From assembly GCA_045612665.1 (NCBI GenBank), contig JAZKZO010000042.1, forward strand, positions 1-45,622: a DNA stretch of 45,622 bases, given 5' to 3'. Each line of letters begins with the position of its first letter. Position 1 is the stretch's first letter. A program made the position numbers and the translations under genes. This DNA comes from RGIG2000 sp045612665. Its GTDB lineage: Bacteria; Bacillota; Clostridia; Oscillospirales; CAG-272. The notes beneath the pieces were generated by a model, which was given only the letters and a program-made list of their open reading frames with translations, was not told where the DNA came from and searched no databases. Shown here one piece after another: positions 15,279 to 23,847 of this stretch.

Positions 15279-16778
15279 TTAAAGCTTTGATACTTGGGCG
15301 CTTCTTACTAAAATGTCGCCCCTCTCGGAGAAGATACCAAAGAATGTGCCTGTAAAGCTTCTGCCGTTAGTTTCCGTGCAAAGTAGAGCGCTAGCCCCCT
15401 TGCCAAGCTCGACAAATTCTCCGTTTTTCTCGTAAAAGAACCTGTACCACTCGTCGCTTGATACGATTTTAAGTGTAATTTTGCCGTTATAGTCGATAGG
15501 CGCGCTAGCAACCACAACCTCAATGTCCGCAACGCGCTTGCGCAAACACACATTATGTGCGCCCTCGCTCTTGGTTACATATATATCATAGTGGTAATCG
15601 CCATTATAAAACGCGCAAATTCCCGAGCGCTGACCGTCCTTAGTCTCGCCCTCTAGGCTCACGGTAAAGTCCATATCGAACTCCTCTTGGCGCAGGGCAA
15701 TCATTGTCGGATGTCCGAGTGGCGTAGAAAGGCAAGCGTCCGTACCCTTCAAGGTAAGCGCGCCACCGCCCAAGATATAATTTTCTCTTCTCGGATTGCG
15801 AAGGAAGCTCCATTTAAGGTCAAGGCTATCCCCCTCAAAGCTATCGCTAAAGCTACATTTTACAGGTGTAGGCGCAGGTCCGGGCAACGGTCCATCCATT
15901 TCAAAATCAATTTTGCCGTTATTTCCGACAACGGGCCAACCGTTTTCGTCCCAAGTAAGTGGGGCTAAAAAGCTCTCTCGTCCCAAATTGTGGAGTTGCA
16001 TATTCTTAATAGTTCTGATTGCAAGGCACACAAGCCACCAATTTCCGTTTTGGTCCTCGACAATATCGGCGTGTCCTGTCGCCTGAATAGGTCCGGGCGC
16101 ATCGCGGTGAGAGAGTATCGGATTGTGTGGGCATCTCTCAAACGGTCCGTAGATATTTTTTGAGCGTTGCATTGTTTCCATATGGCCGTATTCCGTGCCA
16201 CCCTCTGCAAGCATTAGATAATAATAGCCGTCCTTTTTGTATATGTGCGGTGCTTCGGGATATCTTCCGCCACAGCCGTAGGAAATGAGCGTTGTCGGAG
16301 TGTGCTTTTCACCTGTAAACGGATCAACCTCGCAAAGATAAATAGACACTCTGCCGTCCTTGTCAAGACCGTTTGACACAAAATAGCATTTTCCGTCATC
16401 ATCCCAAAATAGCGACGGATCAATTCCGCCCTGATCAACATAGGCGTTTTCGCTCCATTTTCCGTAAATATCCCTTGTATGTACGATGAAGTTTCCACCT
16501 TTTGAAACATTTGTGGTCGTCATAAAGAACGTTCCGTCGTGATATCTGATTGTAGGCGCATAAATTCCGCCCGACGACTCCGCCCCCTCGAGTGGAAGCT
16601 GTGAATCTGAGGTTAAGCAGTAGTTAATAAGCTCCCAATTCACAAGATTTTTACTGTGATAAATCGGCACGCCCGGAAAATATTCAAAGGTCGAGGTAAC
16701 AAGATAAAAGTCCTCGCCCACGCGACAAATGCTCGGATCGGGATTAAAGCCCGAAATAATCGGATTTTGGTATTTCAT
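15279..16778 (-). CDS. GH43 family glycosidase (beta-xylosidase/arabinofuranosidase type)
   Basis: This 499-residue enzyme has the five-bladed propeller of GH43: general base D14 (NPDPS), the pKa-modulating Asp in GGIDPSLFWDDDGK and the acid Glu in GRYPEAPHIYKKDGYYYL. The C-terminal part (from about 305) is the beta-sandwich common in xylosidase-type GH43 enzymes. No signal peptide is present, so it works inside the cell on xylo- or arabinoxylo-oligosaccharides. It leads an operon with the SGNH esterase and has its own promoter. Xylosidase versus arabinofuranosidase activity cannot be told apart by reading. Confidence 0.93.
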   Translation of the reverse strand: MKYQNPIISGFNPDPSICRVGEDFYLVTSTFEYFPGVPIYHSKNLVNWELINYCLTSDSQLPLEGAESSGGIYAPTIRYHDGTFFMTTTNVSKGGNFIVHTRDIYGKWSENAYVDQGGIDPSLFWDDDGKCYFVSNGLDKDGRVSIYLCEVDPFTGEKHTPTTLISYGCGGRYPEAPHIYKKDGYYYLMLAEGGTEYGHMETMQRSKNIYGPFERCPHNPILSHRDAPGPIQATGHADIVEDQNGNWWLVCLAIRTIKNMQLHNLGRESFLAPLTWDENGWPVVGNNGKIDFEMDGPLPGPAPTPVKCSFSDSFEGDSLDLKWSFLRNPRRENYILGGGALTLKGTDACLSTPLGHPTMIALRQEEFDMDFTVSLEGETKDGQRSGICAFYNGDYHYDIYVTKSEGAHNVCLRKRVADIEVVVASAPIDYNGKITLKIVSSDEWYRFFYEKNGEFVELGKGASALLCTETNGRSFTGTFFGIFSERGDILVRSAQVSKL

Positions 16779-16810
16779 AGATTTTCCCCTTAAAAATCAA
16801 GTATATTTTA

Positions 16811-16839
16811 ATTATACTACATATCGCACACTTTTTCAA
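16811..16839 (-). promoter_or_regulatory. SigmaA promoter of the GH43-esterase operon
   Basis: TTGAAA (16839-16834), 17-base spacer and TATAAT (16816-16811) on the minus strand. AAGGGG precedes the ATG. Confidence 0.8.
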
Positions 16840-16849
16840 TAAGCGCATA

Positions 16850-16880
16850 AAAAAGGAGCAAGAATTCTTGCTCCTTAATT
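16850..16880 (-). terminator. Palindromic terminator
   Basis: GGAGCAAGAA (16855-16864) and TTCTTGCTCC (16865-16874) form a perfect 20-bp palindrome followed on the minus strand by TTTTTTATG. It ends the small Cys-rich protein gene just before the GH43 promoter. Confidence 0.85.
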
Positions 16881-16882
16881 CT

Positions 16883-17098
16883 TTATTTAAGCACACTCCA
16901 TCTTTGGTAGCAATAGCACACGGACATATTGCTATATCTGTCAACGCGCTTAAACGGTCCTGTCAAGCACCAGCATTTGCCCTTAACGCTTTGGTCGGGC
17001 AAAATAATATTGTTGCCGTAAAAGTTTGGCTCTCTTGGACCCATCCAGTATTCACAGGTCGCACAAAGCTTAAGCTGTCCATTCATTTGATAACTCAT
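16883..17098 (-). CDS. Small Cys-rich protein (71 aa)
   Basis: The start at 17098 follows AAAGGAGAGAAAATT, a clear ribosome site; the longer frame upstream has none. The protein has Cys at 12, 15, 42, 44, 61 and 63, in the arrangement LCATCEYW, GKCWC and CYCYQRW, which suggests a zinc-binding or disulphide-linked mini-fold. No signal peptide. It sits between the GH20 and GH43 genes, about 160 bp after the GH20 stop, and ends at a strong terminator. I do not recognise the function; an assignment to the glycan pathway would rest on location alone. Confidence 0.75.
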   Translation of the reverse strand: MSYQMNGQLKLCATCEYWMGPREPNFYGNNIILPDQSVKGKCWCLTGPFKRVDRYSNMSVCYCYQRWSVLK

Positions 17099-17159
17099 AA
17101 TTTTCTCTCCTTTGTTTAGTGCTTGTAGCACGAATTTACTGATTTTCATTTGCTCTAAA

Positions 17160-17262
17160 GATAGTCGAAGTCGGCTACGAGGAGCAACGCAAGGGGTCCT
17201 CAAAGCGAACAACGCGAGCTTTGGGGTTCACGGGCGCAGTATTGCAAAGCCTAAACTTCTTA
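17160..17262. repeat. Covarying structured repeat, copy 4 (truncated)
   Basis: Only the distal half is present: a GATAGTCGAAGTCGG-like apical strand, GAGGAGCAACGCAAGGGGTCC, the CAAAGC...GCTTTG arm as in copy 3, and GCCTAAACTTCTTA. The last TTA supplies the stop codon of the GH20 gene. Confidence 0.65.
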
Positions 17263-18885
17263 CATGCTCATTGTTAGCACACCCGCACTAACAATCCGCC
17301 CGTAATGTCCGTAATCTATCGGCTCACCCTTTTTCGCGCGCTGATGGGGAATCGGCAAAATCTCTGCCTCAAGCTCCTCGATTTTGTCTATTTTACCGTT
17401 TGCGTATGACAAAAGTCTTTTAGCGCAACTGTCAAGCCTTTGGCAAAGTCCGCCAAGACGCGCACTGTGAATTTCAAAGCCGTAGCCCTTGTTTTCCGTC
17501 ATCCACACACGCTCCATTGTATCGTGGAACGCTTTTACTCGCTTTATAAGCTCTCTGTAATCCTCTTTCGCCAAGCGAGAAAGCTCTTCTTTGTCGCCAT
17601 TTTTATACGCTACTCTCGTTTTCACGCCAAGCTCGTATTTAATTTCAAGCGCATGGCACAAAGCGCTGAGATTTTTGAATATGTAGCCGTATTTTCTTGT
17701 TTTTTTGGCGATCTCCGAAAGCTCGCTCGCGTATTTTTTATAAAGCTCGCCCACGCCCTCGGAAACGGTATAGTCGAGAAATCCCGAAAAAACGTCGGAG
17801 TAAAGCATATATTTACAGGGGCTTTCGCAATATTTTGGCTCGTCCCCGATTAGCAAATTCGGCAAATCCGCCTTTATAAAGCTATCGAAGTCAACGCCAA
17901 CCACTCTTTTGAACTTGGCTTTGATTTTTTGCTCGTCAAAATTGCCCCTAGCGCACTCTGCGATATAGCAAAGGGCAGGAAGTAAAGCGTTTCTTGAGCA
18001 TTCAGCACCGTCGTCGCCCCACATAGTCATCATTATATTGTCAACTCGGTTATCACGGCAAGCCATCATAGCCTTTTTCATAAGTCGCATAGAAAGCTTG
18101 TTAAGTGGCGCAAAGCCTGCCCAGCACCAAGCACCGCCTGCAAACCACACCTCGCCCTTTAACTGCTTATGCATTTTTATCATTGTGTCGTAGCCCCTTT
18201 GGCTATCGCTATAATAATCCCAATATACAGGCTGTACGCCCTGTGGTAACGCTTCTTTTGCATCCTTTGGTGCTTCCCTGTATTCGTTAAAGTAATATTC
18301 TCCACCGTTCCACGGACGGAAAAACATATCCGACCAAACGAAAAGCTCGTATCCGTAGGGCTTTGCAAGCGCGCAAATTTTTTCAAGGTGTCCCTTTATA
18401 ATCTCGTTTGAGCTTTTTTGACCGTATCTGTCAAAATACTTACCTCTGCCAAGCATATGCGCCTCGTCCATACCGATATGTATGCGCCTTGACTTAAAGC
18501 ATTTTGAAAGAGTCTTGAACATATTTGAAATCAGCTCATAGGTACGGTTGTCGCCAACCAAAAGTATATCGTCGCAGTCAACGCCAACCTGTCCCCACTT
18601 AAAATAGGTTTTCATATGCGCAAGAGTTTGTATACAGGGGATTGCCTCAATTCCAAGCGAGGTGCAAAGGTTGTCAATTTCCTTCATTTCCTCGACGGAG
18701 TATCTGCCCCTCATATATCCAAAATATTCCTCGCCCTCAACCTCATATGTGTCTTCCATATAAAGAAACACCGTATTGTAGCCGAATTTTTTCAAGGTTG
18801 TCAAAAAGTCCCTCAAGGCAGGCAGGCTCATCACCGCATTCCTTGACAAATCTATCATAACACCGAGCGATTTTTTCTTTTTCAT
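17260..18885 (-). CDS. GH20-type beta-N-acetylhexosaminidase
   Basis: This is a 541-residue cytosolic TIM-barrel enzyme with the GH20 substrate-assisted pair D140-E141 in HIGMDEAH. The N-terminal strand (LGVMIDLSRNAVMSLPALRDF) and the wide open substrate pocket (YWDYYS; MMTMWGDDGAECS) resemble the intracellular GH20C group rather than the secreted two-domain hexosaminidases. It would remove terminal GlcNAc/GalNAc residues from imported oligosaccharides. It lies 55 bp after the GH3 gene, in an operon read from the promoter at 21138-21166. Its stop codon is formed by the end of an interspersed repeat. Confidence 0.87.
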   Translation of the reverse strand: MKKKKSLGVMIDLSRNAVMSLPALRDFLTTLKKFGYNTVFLYMEDTYEVEGEEYFGYMRGRYSVEEMKEIDNLCTSLGIEAIPCIQTLAHMKTYFKWGQVGVDCDDILLVGDNRTYELISNMFKTLSKCFKSRRIHIGMDEAHMLGRGKYFDRYGQKSSNEIIKGHLEKICALAKPYGYELFVWSDMFFRPWNGGEYYFNEYREAPKDAKEALPQGVQPVYWDYYSDSQRGYDTMIKMHKQLKGEVWFAGGAWCWAGFAPLNKLSMRLMKKAMMACRDNRVDNIMMTMWGDDGAECSRNALLPALCYIAECARGNFDEQKIKAKFKRVVGVDFDSFIKADLPNLLIGDEPKYCESPCKYMLYSDVFSGFLDYTVSEGVGELYKKYASELSEIAKKTRKYGYIFKNLSALCHALEIKYELGVKTRVAYKNGDKEELSRLAKEDYRELIKRVKAFHDTMERVWMTENKGYGFEIHSARLGGLCQRLDSCAKRLLSYANGKIDKIEELEAEILPIPHQRAKKGEPIDYGHYGRIVSAGVLTMSM

Positions 18886-18940
18886 ATTTCCCCCAAGGGC
18901 CTACTCGCGAGCAGACCGATATTTTTGTTTTTGATAATAA

Positions 18941-21103
18941 TTAAAGACTGTTTTTTATGAGCTTAAACTCATCAAAGGCCTCACAACGGCTATCCTTACC
19001 TATAAAGACTTGGAACGTGCCGTCTTCCGCTCCATATGTCAAATCTCGCTTTATAAATTTCAGCATATCCTCGTTAATTACGAAATTAACTGTCTTTTCT
19101 TCGTTTGGCAAAAGCTCGATTTTTTCAAAGCCCTTTAGCTCCTTAATCGGACGCACAAGAGAGCCAACTAAATCTCTTATGTAAAGCTGTACGATTTCCT
19201 TTGCCTTATATTTGCCCGTATTTTTTACCTTAACCGATGCAATTATCGACACATCCTCGCTCATTTCGTGTGCGCTAAGCTTGAAATCACTGTACTCAAA
19301 GCTCGAATATGACAAGCCGTAGCCAAACGGATAAAGAGGTGAGTTCGGGCTATCTATATATCCGCTTTCGTAAAGTATTCTCTTGTTATCATCTGTGCGC
19401 AGGTTTGCAGTACGATGATGGTTATAATAAATCGGACACTGTCCCTCGTTTCTTGGAAAGGACATAGTAAGCTTTCCACAGGGTGAGCACTCGCCAAACA
19501 AAAGGCGAGCAACTGCGTTTCCGCCCTCTGTGCCCGGGAAATACATATTCAAAATTGCGCCAACGGACTCCTCAATATCGCTCAAAACAAGCGGTCTGCC
19601 TGTGAATAAAACGAGTGCAGTGTTTTTATTTGCCTCAGATACTCTTTTTATAAGTTCTTTTTGTACGCTTGGCAAGGTTAACTTTGCCTTTGAGTTCGAT
19701 TCACCGCTATCGGCTTGGTCCTCGCCTACACACAATATGACTGCATCTGCGCTTTTTGCCAAAGCAACGGCATTGTCAATTTGAGAATAATCGTTATCTT
19801 CGATATCAAGCGAGCATCCCTTTTCGCAGATAACCTCTGCATTTGGCAAAAGCGACCTTACACCCTCTAAAACCGTTACTGTTTCGTCCTGCTTATATGC
19901 ACACCACCAAGAGCCGACTATTTTTTTGTTGTTTGCGTGTGGACCGATTACTGCAACCCTCTTTACGTCTTTACTAAACGGTAAAACCCCCTCGTTTTTT
20001 AGAAGCACGGCACTTTCCTCGGCACTCCTGCGAGCTATTTCTCTGTGCTCAGGGCAAGCAAGAATTTTCTTTGACTCCTCTATGTCGGCACTACCGTACG
20101 GATTTTCAAAGAGTCCAAGCTTTTCCTTTAAGCGCAAAACACGCATAACCGCAGTATCCACCTGCTCCATAGTTATTTTTCCGTCGTTTAGAAGCTTTTC
20201 TATATTGTTAATGTAGCAGGTAGAAACCATTTCCATATCAATATTAGCATTTATTGCCTCATATGTGGCTTGCTCCTTATTTTCGCAAAAGCCGTGAGAT
20301 ACAAGATTTTCAACCGAGCCATAATCGCTTATACAAACACCGTCAAAGCCCCACTCGTTACGCAAAATATCCTTTAAAATAAAGGAATTTCCGTTTCCGG
20401 GAACACCGTTTATTACGTTTTGTGCCGGCATTGCAACCATAGCGCCTGCGTCAACGGCACTTTTATAAGGTGGCAAATAAACCTCACGCAAGGCACTCTC
20501 ACTTATATCAGATGAGTCGTAATCCTTTCCACTCATAGGTGCGCTATATCCCGCAATATGCTTCAGACTTGCACCAATGGTGTATTTTCCGCCATCGCCC
20601 TGAAAGCCCAAAACGCTTTCTCTTGCCATTTCACAGGTTAGATACGTGTCCTCGCCACAGCTTTCCATACATCTGCCCCATCTTGCATCTCTTGATACGT
20701 CAAGCATAGGTCCAAAGGTCAGGTGTATTCCGTCCACGCTTGCTTCCTTTGCCGCCATAGCAGAGCATTCTCTTACAAGGTGTCTGTCAAAGGAAGATGC
20801 AAGTCCTAAATTTATAGGATAAATGGTACGGTAACCGTGAATTACGTCAAGCATAAACGCAAGAGGAATCTTGTTCTTGCTCTTTTCTAAAAAATCCTTT
20901 TGAATTGCTATATTTCTTTCTGCTCCATAGGAATTATAAACAGAGGCAACCTCGTACTTATAGCGTTTATCGAATTGAAGATAAAATTCAGGGCCTGTTA
21001 TTGGCATATTTTCATCTGCCATAAAAATATTAGAGTTAACCTGTTGAAGCTGATAGCATTTCTCGGCTAACGACATTTTTTCAAGCAATGCAAGTAGGTT
21101 CAT
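18941..21103 (-). CDS. GH3 family beta-glycosidase
   Basis: This 720-residue enzyme has the GH3 three-domain plan: a (beta/alpha)8 domain with nucleophile D260 in GFDGVCISDYGS, an (alpha/beta)6 sandwich with the acid/base region near GEDQADSGESNSK, and a fibronectin III-like C-terminal domain. Conserved DARWGRCMESCGEDTYL and KHIAGYSAP segments are present. No signal peptide. It is first in an operon with GH20 and faces the divergent GH5 gene. Beta-glucosidase, beta-xylosidase and N-acetylglucosaminidase activities all occur in this family; the long insert-free form fits a BglX-like enzyme. Confidence 0.93.
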   Translation of the reverse strand: MNLLALLEKMSLAEKCYQLQQVNSNIFMADENMPITGPEFYLQFDKRYKYEVASVYNSYGAERNIAIQKDFLEKSKNKIPLAFMLDVIHGYRTIYPINLGLASSFDRHLVRECSAMAAKEASVDGIHLTFGPMLDVSRDARWGRCMESCGEDTYLTCEMARESVLGFQGDGGKYTIGASLKHIAGYSAPMSGKDYDSSDISESALREVYLPPYKSAVDAGAMVAMPAQNVINGVPGNGNSFILKDILRNEWGFDGVCISDYGSVENLVSHGFCENKEQATYEAINANIDMEMVSTCYINNIEKLLNDGKITMEQVDTAVMRVLRLKEKLGLFENPYGSADIEESKKILACPEHREIARRSAEESAVLLKNEGVLPFSKDVKRVAVIGPHANNKKIVGSWWCAYKQDETVTVLEGVRSLLPNAEVICEKGCSLDIEDNDYSQIDNAVALAKSADAVILCVGEDQADSGESNSKAKLTLPSVQKELIKRVSEANKNTALVLFTGRPLVLSDIEESVGAILNMYFPGTEGGNAVARLLFGECSPCGKLTMSFPRNEGQCPIYYNHHRTANLRTDDNKRILYESGYIDSPNSPLYPFGYGLSYSSFEYSDFKLSAHEMSEDVSIIASVKVKNTGKYKAKEIVQLYIRDLVGSLVRPIKELKGFEKIELLPNEEKTVNFVINEDMLKFIKRDLTYGAEDGTFQVFIGKDSRCEAFDEFKLIKNSL

Positions 21104-21137
21104 ATTTCGCTCCTAAAAGTAATACGCGTTTTTTATA

Positions 21138-21166
21138 ATTATACTTTAATCGCAATAAATTGTCAA
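21138..21166 (-). promoter_or_regulatory. SigmaA promoter of the GH3-GH20 operon
   Basis: Perfect TTGACA (21166-21161) and TATAAT (21143-21138) with a 17-base spacer on the minus strand; TAGGAG precedes the ATG at 21103. It stands back to back with the GH5 promoter, 45 bp apart, so a shared regulator could act here. Confidence 0.85.
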
Positions 21167-21211
21167 GGTCTATGCTCTTTTGAGCTTTTTCCCCATGCTC
21201 TTGCCTTGCTA

Positions 21212-21240
21212 TTGAAATTCTCTTGGCTTAGTGTTATAAT
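21212..21240 (+). promoter_or_regulatory. SigmaA promoter of the GH5 gene
   Basis: TTGAAA (21212-21217), 17-base spacer and TATAAT (21235-21240), then AAGGAG before the ATG at 21267; the 5' leader is only about 20 nt. Confidence 0.82.
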
Positions 21241-21266
21241 ATAACAAAGACATTTAAGGAGTTTTT

Positions 21267-22295
21267 ATGAAAGCAAAGCAAAGCGTTTTTCCAAGGTGGC
21301 GTGGATTTAATCTGCTCGGAATGTTTTGCTCCGAGGAGTCGGAGTATAGAGATTTTCGCTCTCCTGGGTATTATACCGAAGAGGATTTTAAAATGATAGC
21401 GGATTGGGGATTTGACTTCGTGAGATTGCCTCTTTCCTATCGACTTTGGAGTAGCGTTGACACACCCTACGAAATTGAAGAAAGCAAAATCGCACCACTT
21501 GACAAGGCGGTTTATCTTGCAGAAAAATATGGACTTCATACAAATATAGCAATGCACCGTTTGCCCGGATATTGCGTAAATCAGGACGAGAAAATCGAGG
21601 AAAAGGGCAATTTATGGACGGATAAGGATATGCTTGACGCATCTGCTTATCAATGGACGGAGATTGCAAAAAGATATAAAGGCATATCCTCTGACAAGCT
21701 AAGCTTTAATGTTATAAACGAGCCTGATAGAAACATTACCCCTGCACAATATAAGGCAGTTAGCGAGCGAGTTATAAGGGATGTTAGAAAAATATCCCCC
21801 GATAGGCTTTTTATACTTGACGGCATTTGTTACGGGGATATTCCACCGGTTGATGCTATGAGGTATTTTGAAAACTGTGGATATAGCTGTCGTGGCTATG
21901 AGCCAAGAAGATTAACTCACTATTTTGGTACAGAAAATGAGGAAAAGCCAAAATGGCCCGATATGAGAAGATTTGATAATAACGGAGATTTCACACTTCG
22001 AGACAGATGCGACCTTGAACAGTTTTTTGGTATGTGGGCTTCTCTTTCCGAGGCGTTACAGGTCGGCGTACATTGTGGGGAAATGGCAGTATATCATAAA
22101 TGCCCACACGATACCGCGATGCGTTGGCTTGAGGATACCTTGGATGTATTAAAGTCATATAATATCGGCTGGGCGTTTTGGAATTTGCGTGGCAAGTTCG
22201 GCATTATGGATAACGGCAGAGACGATATTGAAATGACCGACTTTCATGGCCATAAATTAGACCTTCAAATGCTAAAGCTTTTGCAAAAATATTAA
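21267..22295 (+). CDS. GH5 family glycosidase
   Basis: This is a 342-residue single-domain enzyme with the GH5 acid/base N151-E152 (FNVINEPD) and nucleophile E272 (VHCGEMAVY). WRGFNLLGMF and GWAFWNLRGKFG complete the barrel. It lacks a signal peptide, unlike secreted cellulases, so an intracellular exo-acting or oligosaccharide role fits better. It is one of the few plus-strand genes left of the origin and diverges from the GH3-GH20 operon. A strong terminator follows. Specificity (beta-glucan, mannan or other) is open. Confidence 0.92.
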   Translation: MKAKQSVFPRWRGFNLLGMFCSEESEYRDFRSPGYYTEEDFKMIADWGFDFVRLPLSYRLWSSVDTPYEIEESKIAPLDKAVYLAEKYGLHTNIAMHRLPGYCVNQDEKIEEKGNLWTDKDMLDASAYQWTEIAKRYKGISSDKLSFNVINEPDRNITPAQYKAVSERVIRDVRKISPDRLFILDGICYGDIPPVDAMRYFENCGYSCRGYEPRRLTHYFGTENEEKPKWPDMRRFDNNGDFTLRDRCDLEQFFGMWASLSEALQVGVHCGEMAVYHKCPHDTAMRWLEDTLDVLKSYNIGWAFWNLRGKFGIMDNGRDDIEMTDFHGHKLDLQMLKLLQKY

Positions 22296-22301
22296 CCCTT
22301 C

Positions 22302-22329
22302 GCCCTGTTAGCTTTAACAGGGCTTTTTT
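22302..22329 (+). terminator. Intrinsic terminator of the GH5 gene
   Basis: GCCCTGTTA (22302-22310), loop GCTT, TAACAGGGC (22315-22323), then TTTTTT. Confidence 0.9.
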
Positions 22330-22374
22330 ATAAAATTGCAAGAAAGCCTTGAGCGCAAGAAAATATTTTTATGG

Positions 22375-22482
22375 TTGAAAAAAAGCGAATTTTATGGTAC
22401 ACTAGCTTTATGAGAATATATTTTTTATTTATTGCATTTTGTCAACCACAAAATAAAAGGGCAGATTTCTCTGCCCTTTTTT
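22375..22482 (+). other. Possible tiny plus-strand transcription unit
   Basis: TTGAAA (22375-22380), 17-base spacer and TACACT (22398-22403) form a fair promoter. The unit ends in the terminator GGGCAGA/TCTGCCC (22459-22465 with 22470-22476) plus TTTTTT. An ATG at 22410 opens a 24-codon hydrophobic frame almost at the predicted start site. The minus strand reads the same hairpin as the likely terminator after the rubrerythrin remnant, followed by a TTGACA. The part around the hairpin resembles 24050-24095. Confidence 0.35.
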
Positions 22483-22509
22483 AAAACTAATTTTTTGAGT
22501 GTCAATAAC

Positions 22510-22590
22510 TCAGTTTTTGAAGCATCTATTAAGAAGTCCTTCAAATGCCTTGCCGTGGCGCGCCTCGTCGACGTGGCATTTACGCTATTG
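22510..22590 (-). pseudogene. Rubrerythrin C-terminal remnant
   Basis: The minus strand encodes DEARHGKAFEGLLNRCFKN then TGA, almost identical to the last residues of the two intact rubrerythrin genes at 24818 and 26147. Similarity continues upstream through AAATGCCACG (for AAATGGCACG) with small indels and runs into the last codons of the barstar gene. No start or body of the gene remains. Confidence 0.8.
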
Positions 22591-22906
22591 TCGTTTTAGT
22601 TTTTCCGAGAGCGATTTCTATTTCGATATCGTTTTCAAAGGTTTTTTCAAAATGCTTAAATCTTTTAAAAATCTCTATCATTTTGTCAACTGTTTCCTCG
22701 CCAAATCTGTTTTTTATATTTTCAAGTCCTAAAATCTCAATGTGAATTGATTCTCCATACATATCTGTAAGAGAGTCCCAAAGTGCTGACCAATTACAGC
22801 CATAATAATCCGGAAAATCAAGAGCTTCCTTTATGACAAAATGCATTTCTAAAAAATTCTTTACATCCGTAAAATCTATTGTGTATTTTTCTTTGTGTTG
22901 AGACAT
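22580..22906 (-). CDS. Barstar-family immunity protein
   Basis: This 108-residue protein has the barstar signature ALDFPDYYGCNWSALWDSLTD, including the tyrosine pair (Y34-Y35) and W43-D44 that in barstar contact barnase. It would neutralise the RNase encoded 11 bp upstream. The last codons (KTTIA and stop) overlap DNA that aligns to a rubrerythrin gene, so the end of the ORF lies at a recombination junction. The core fold ends before this point and should be unaffected. The start is supported by AGGAGG. Confidence 0.92.
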   Translation of the reverse strand: MSQHKEKYTIDFTDVKNFLEMHFVIKEALDFPDYYGCNWSALWDSLTDMYGESIHIEILGLENIKNRFGEETVDKMIEIFKRFKHFEKTFENDIEIEIALGKTKTTIA

Positions 22907-22917
22907 TTTATACCTCC

Positions 22918-23496
22918 TTATGCTGTAATTTCATAAAATGTTTGATAGTGGTCGTATGTAACGAAAATCAATCCATCATTTGAATATAAAATTCTTTGGC
23001 GATTTCTTTTGCCTCCAGTATAGTTAATATCTGCCTCATACCATATTCTTCCCGGTGCACTTGGTAATTTTGAATCGTCGTTTTGGTACAGATCTCCACC
23101 AAGCATTTTACCAGGCACAGCTTTGTCTAAATGTTTATGTTGCGTTTTCCAACCAAATCTATAAGCAGTATTTTTGTCAATATAGTAATCTGGTAATCTT
23201 CTTTGATAGAACAAAAAATAGTCAACGCCATTTATTCCAGTATTCGTGGCAGTTCCCACTGTTTTGGTTCGCATACGAACCCACTTGCAATAGCAATTTT
23301 CATGTTCATCTACCGGCTTTTCAAATTGTCCTTCTAAAATAGAAGCCGGAGCTATCGTTCCATGTCCTTCTACACATTTTTGACAAGTTGTTTTGGACAG
23401 TATAGACATCCAATTTGCCCACTTTTCACTAAAGCCTCTAATGTTTCGGTCTTGTCGTAAATTATTTATAAGTTTTTCTATAATATTTTCTTCCAT
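22918..23496 (-). CDS. Barnase-like ribonuclease toxin with N-terminal Cys/His domain
   Basis: This 192-residue protein has a barnase-type RNase domain at residues 110-190. The catalytic set is complete: E154 (WYEADINYT), R164, R168 (QRILYSND) and H183 (YDHYQTF). The N-terminal half has C38-x2-C41-x3-H45 and H65-x2-C68-x-C70, resembling the Cys/His module at the end of phage head-morphogenesis (SPP1 gp7/Mu F-like) proteins that also appears in polymorphic toxins. There is no signal peptide or secretion domain. It pairs with the barstar gene 11 bp downstream and has its own promoter. The role could be interbacterial killing after secretion with a partner, or plasmid/prophage-derived addiction. 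Confidence 0.9.
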   Translation of the reverse strand: MEENIIEKLINNLRQDRNIRGFSEKWANWMSILSKTTCQKCVEGHGTIAPASILEGQFEKPVDEHENCYCKWVRMRTKTVGTATNTGINGVDYFLFYQRRLPDYYIDKNTAYRFGWKTQHKHLDKAVPGKMLGGDLYQNDDSKLPSAPGRIWYEADINYTGGKRNRQRILYSNDGLIFVTYDHYQTFYEITA

Positions 23497-23507
23497 TGTT
23501 CTCCTTT

Positions 23508-23536
23508 ATTATACTTTCTTTTTCATAAATTGTCAA
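23508..23536 (-). promoter_or_regulatory. SigmaA promoter of the barnase-barstar operon
   Basis: Perfect TTGACA (23536-23531) and TATAAT (23513-23508) with a 17-base spacer; AAAGGAG precedes the ATG at 23496. The 5' leader is about 5-8 nt beyond the start site, very short. Confidence 0.85.
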
Positions 23537-23724
23537 TTATTCCTTGTCATTCCCACACAATTACATTTTACAAATCAAAAGAAATAAAGTCAAGTTCTTG
23601 GTGTCTTGAAATCACGACAGTATATTATTTTCCATAATTTTAATTTCCACTTTTTGAGCTTTTTCCAAAAACCAAAATGCTAAAATTCCACAAAATTTCC
23701 ACATTTTTATGGAAAAAGTGCGGC

Positions 23725-23842
23725 AAAAAAGGGAACAAGTTAAACTCATTCCCTGTGTTTATAAAAGGTGCGGGCAACCACATATCACGGTCCCCGCTTT
23801 AGGTATAGCATCTTGCCCTACCTAGTGTCAAACAAGATGACA
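23725..23842 (-). ncRNA. Candidate structured RNA with an H-type pseudoknot
   Basis: The predicted RNA starts near 23842, just after a perfect promoter. CATCTTG (23839-23833) pairs with CAAGATG (23815-23809) and TAGGTA (23824-23819) pairs with TACCTA (23805-23800), interleaved as an H-type pseudoknot. A hairpin GCGGG/CCCGC follows (23797-23793 with 23774-23770). A terminator GGGAA/TTCCC (23753-23749 with 23735-23731) plus TTTTTT ends the RNA. Length is about 115 nt and no reading frame of note is present. I do not recognise it as any known riboswitch or housekeeping RNA. Confidence 0.6.
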
Positions 23843-23847
23843 ATGTT

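Noticed and set aside
22410..22484. A 24-codon hydrophobic peptide gene
   Set aside because: No ribosome site, half of it runs through the terminator hairpin, and the promoter is only moderate; kept only as part of a possible tiny transcription unit.
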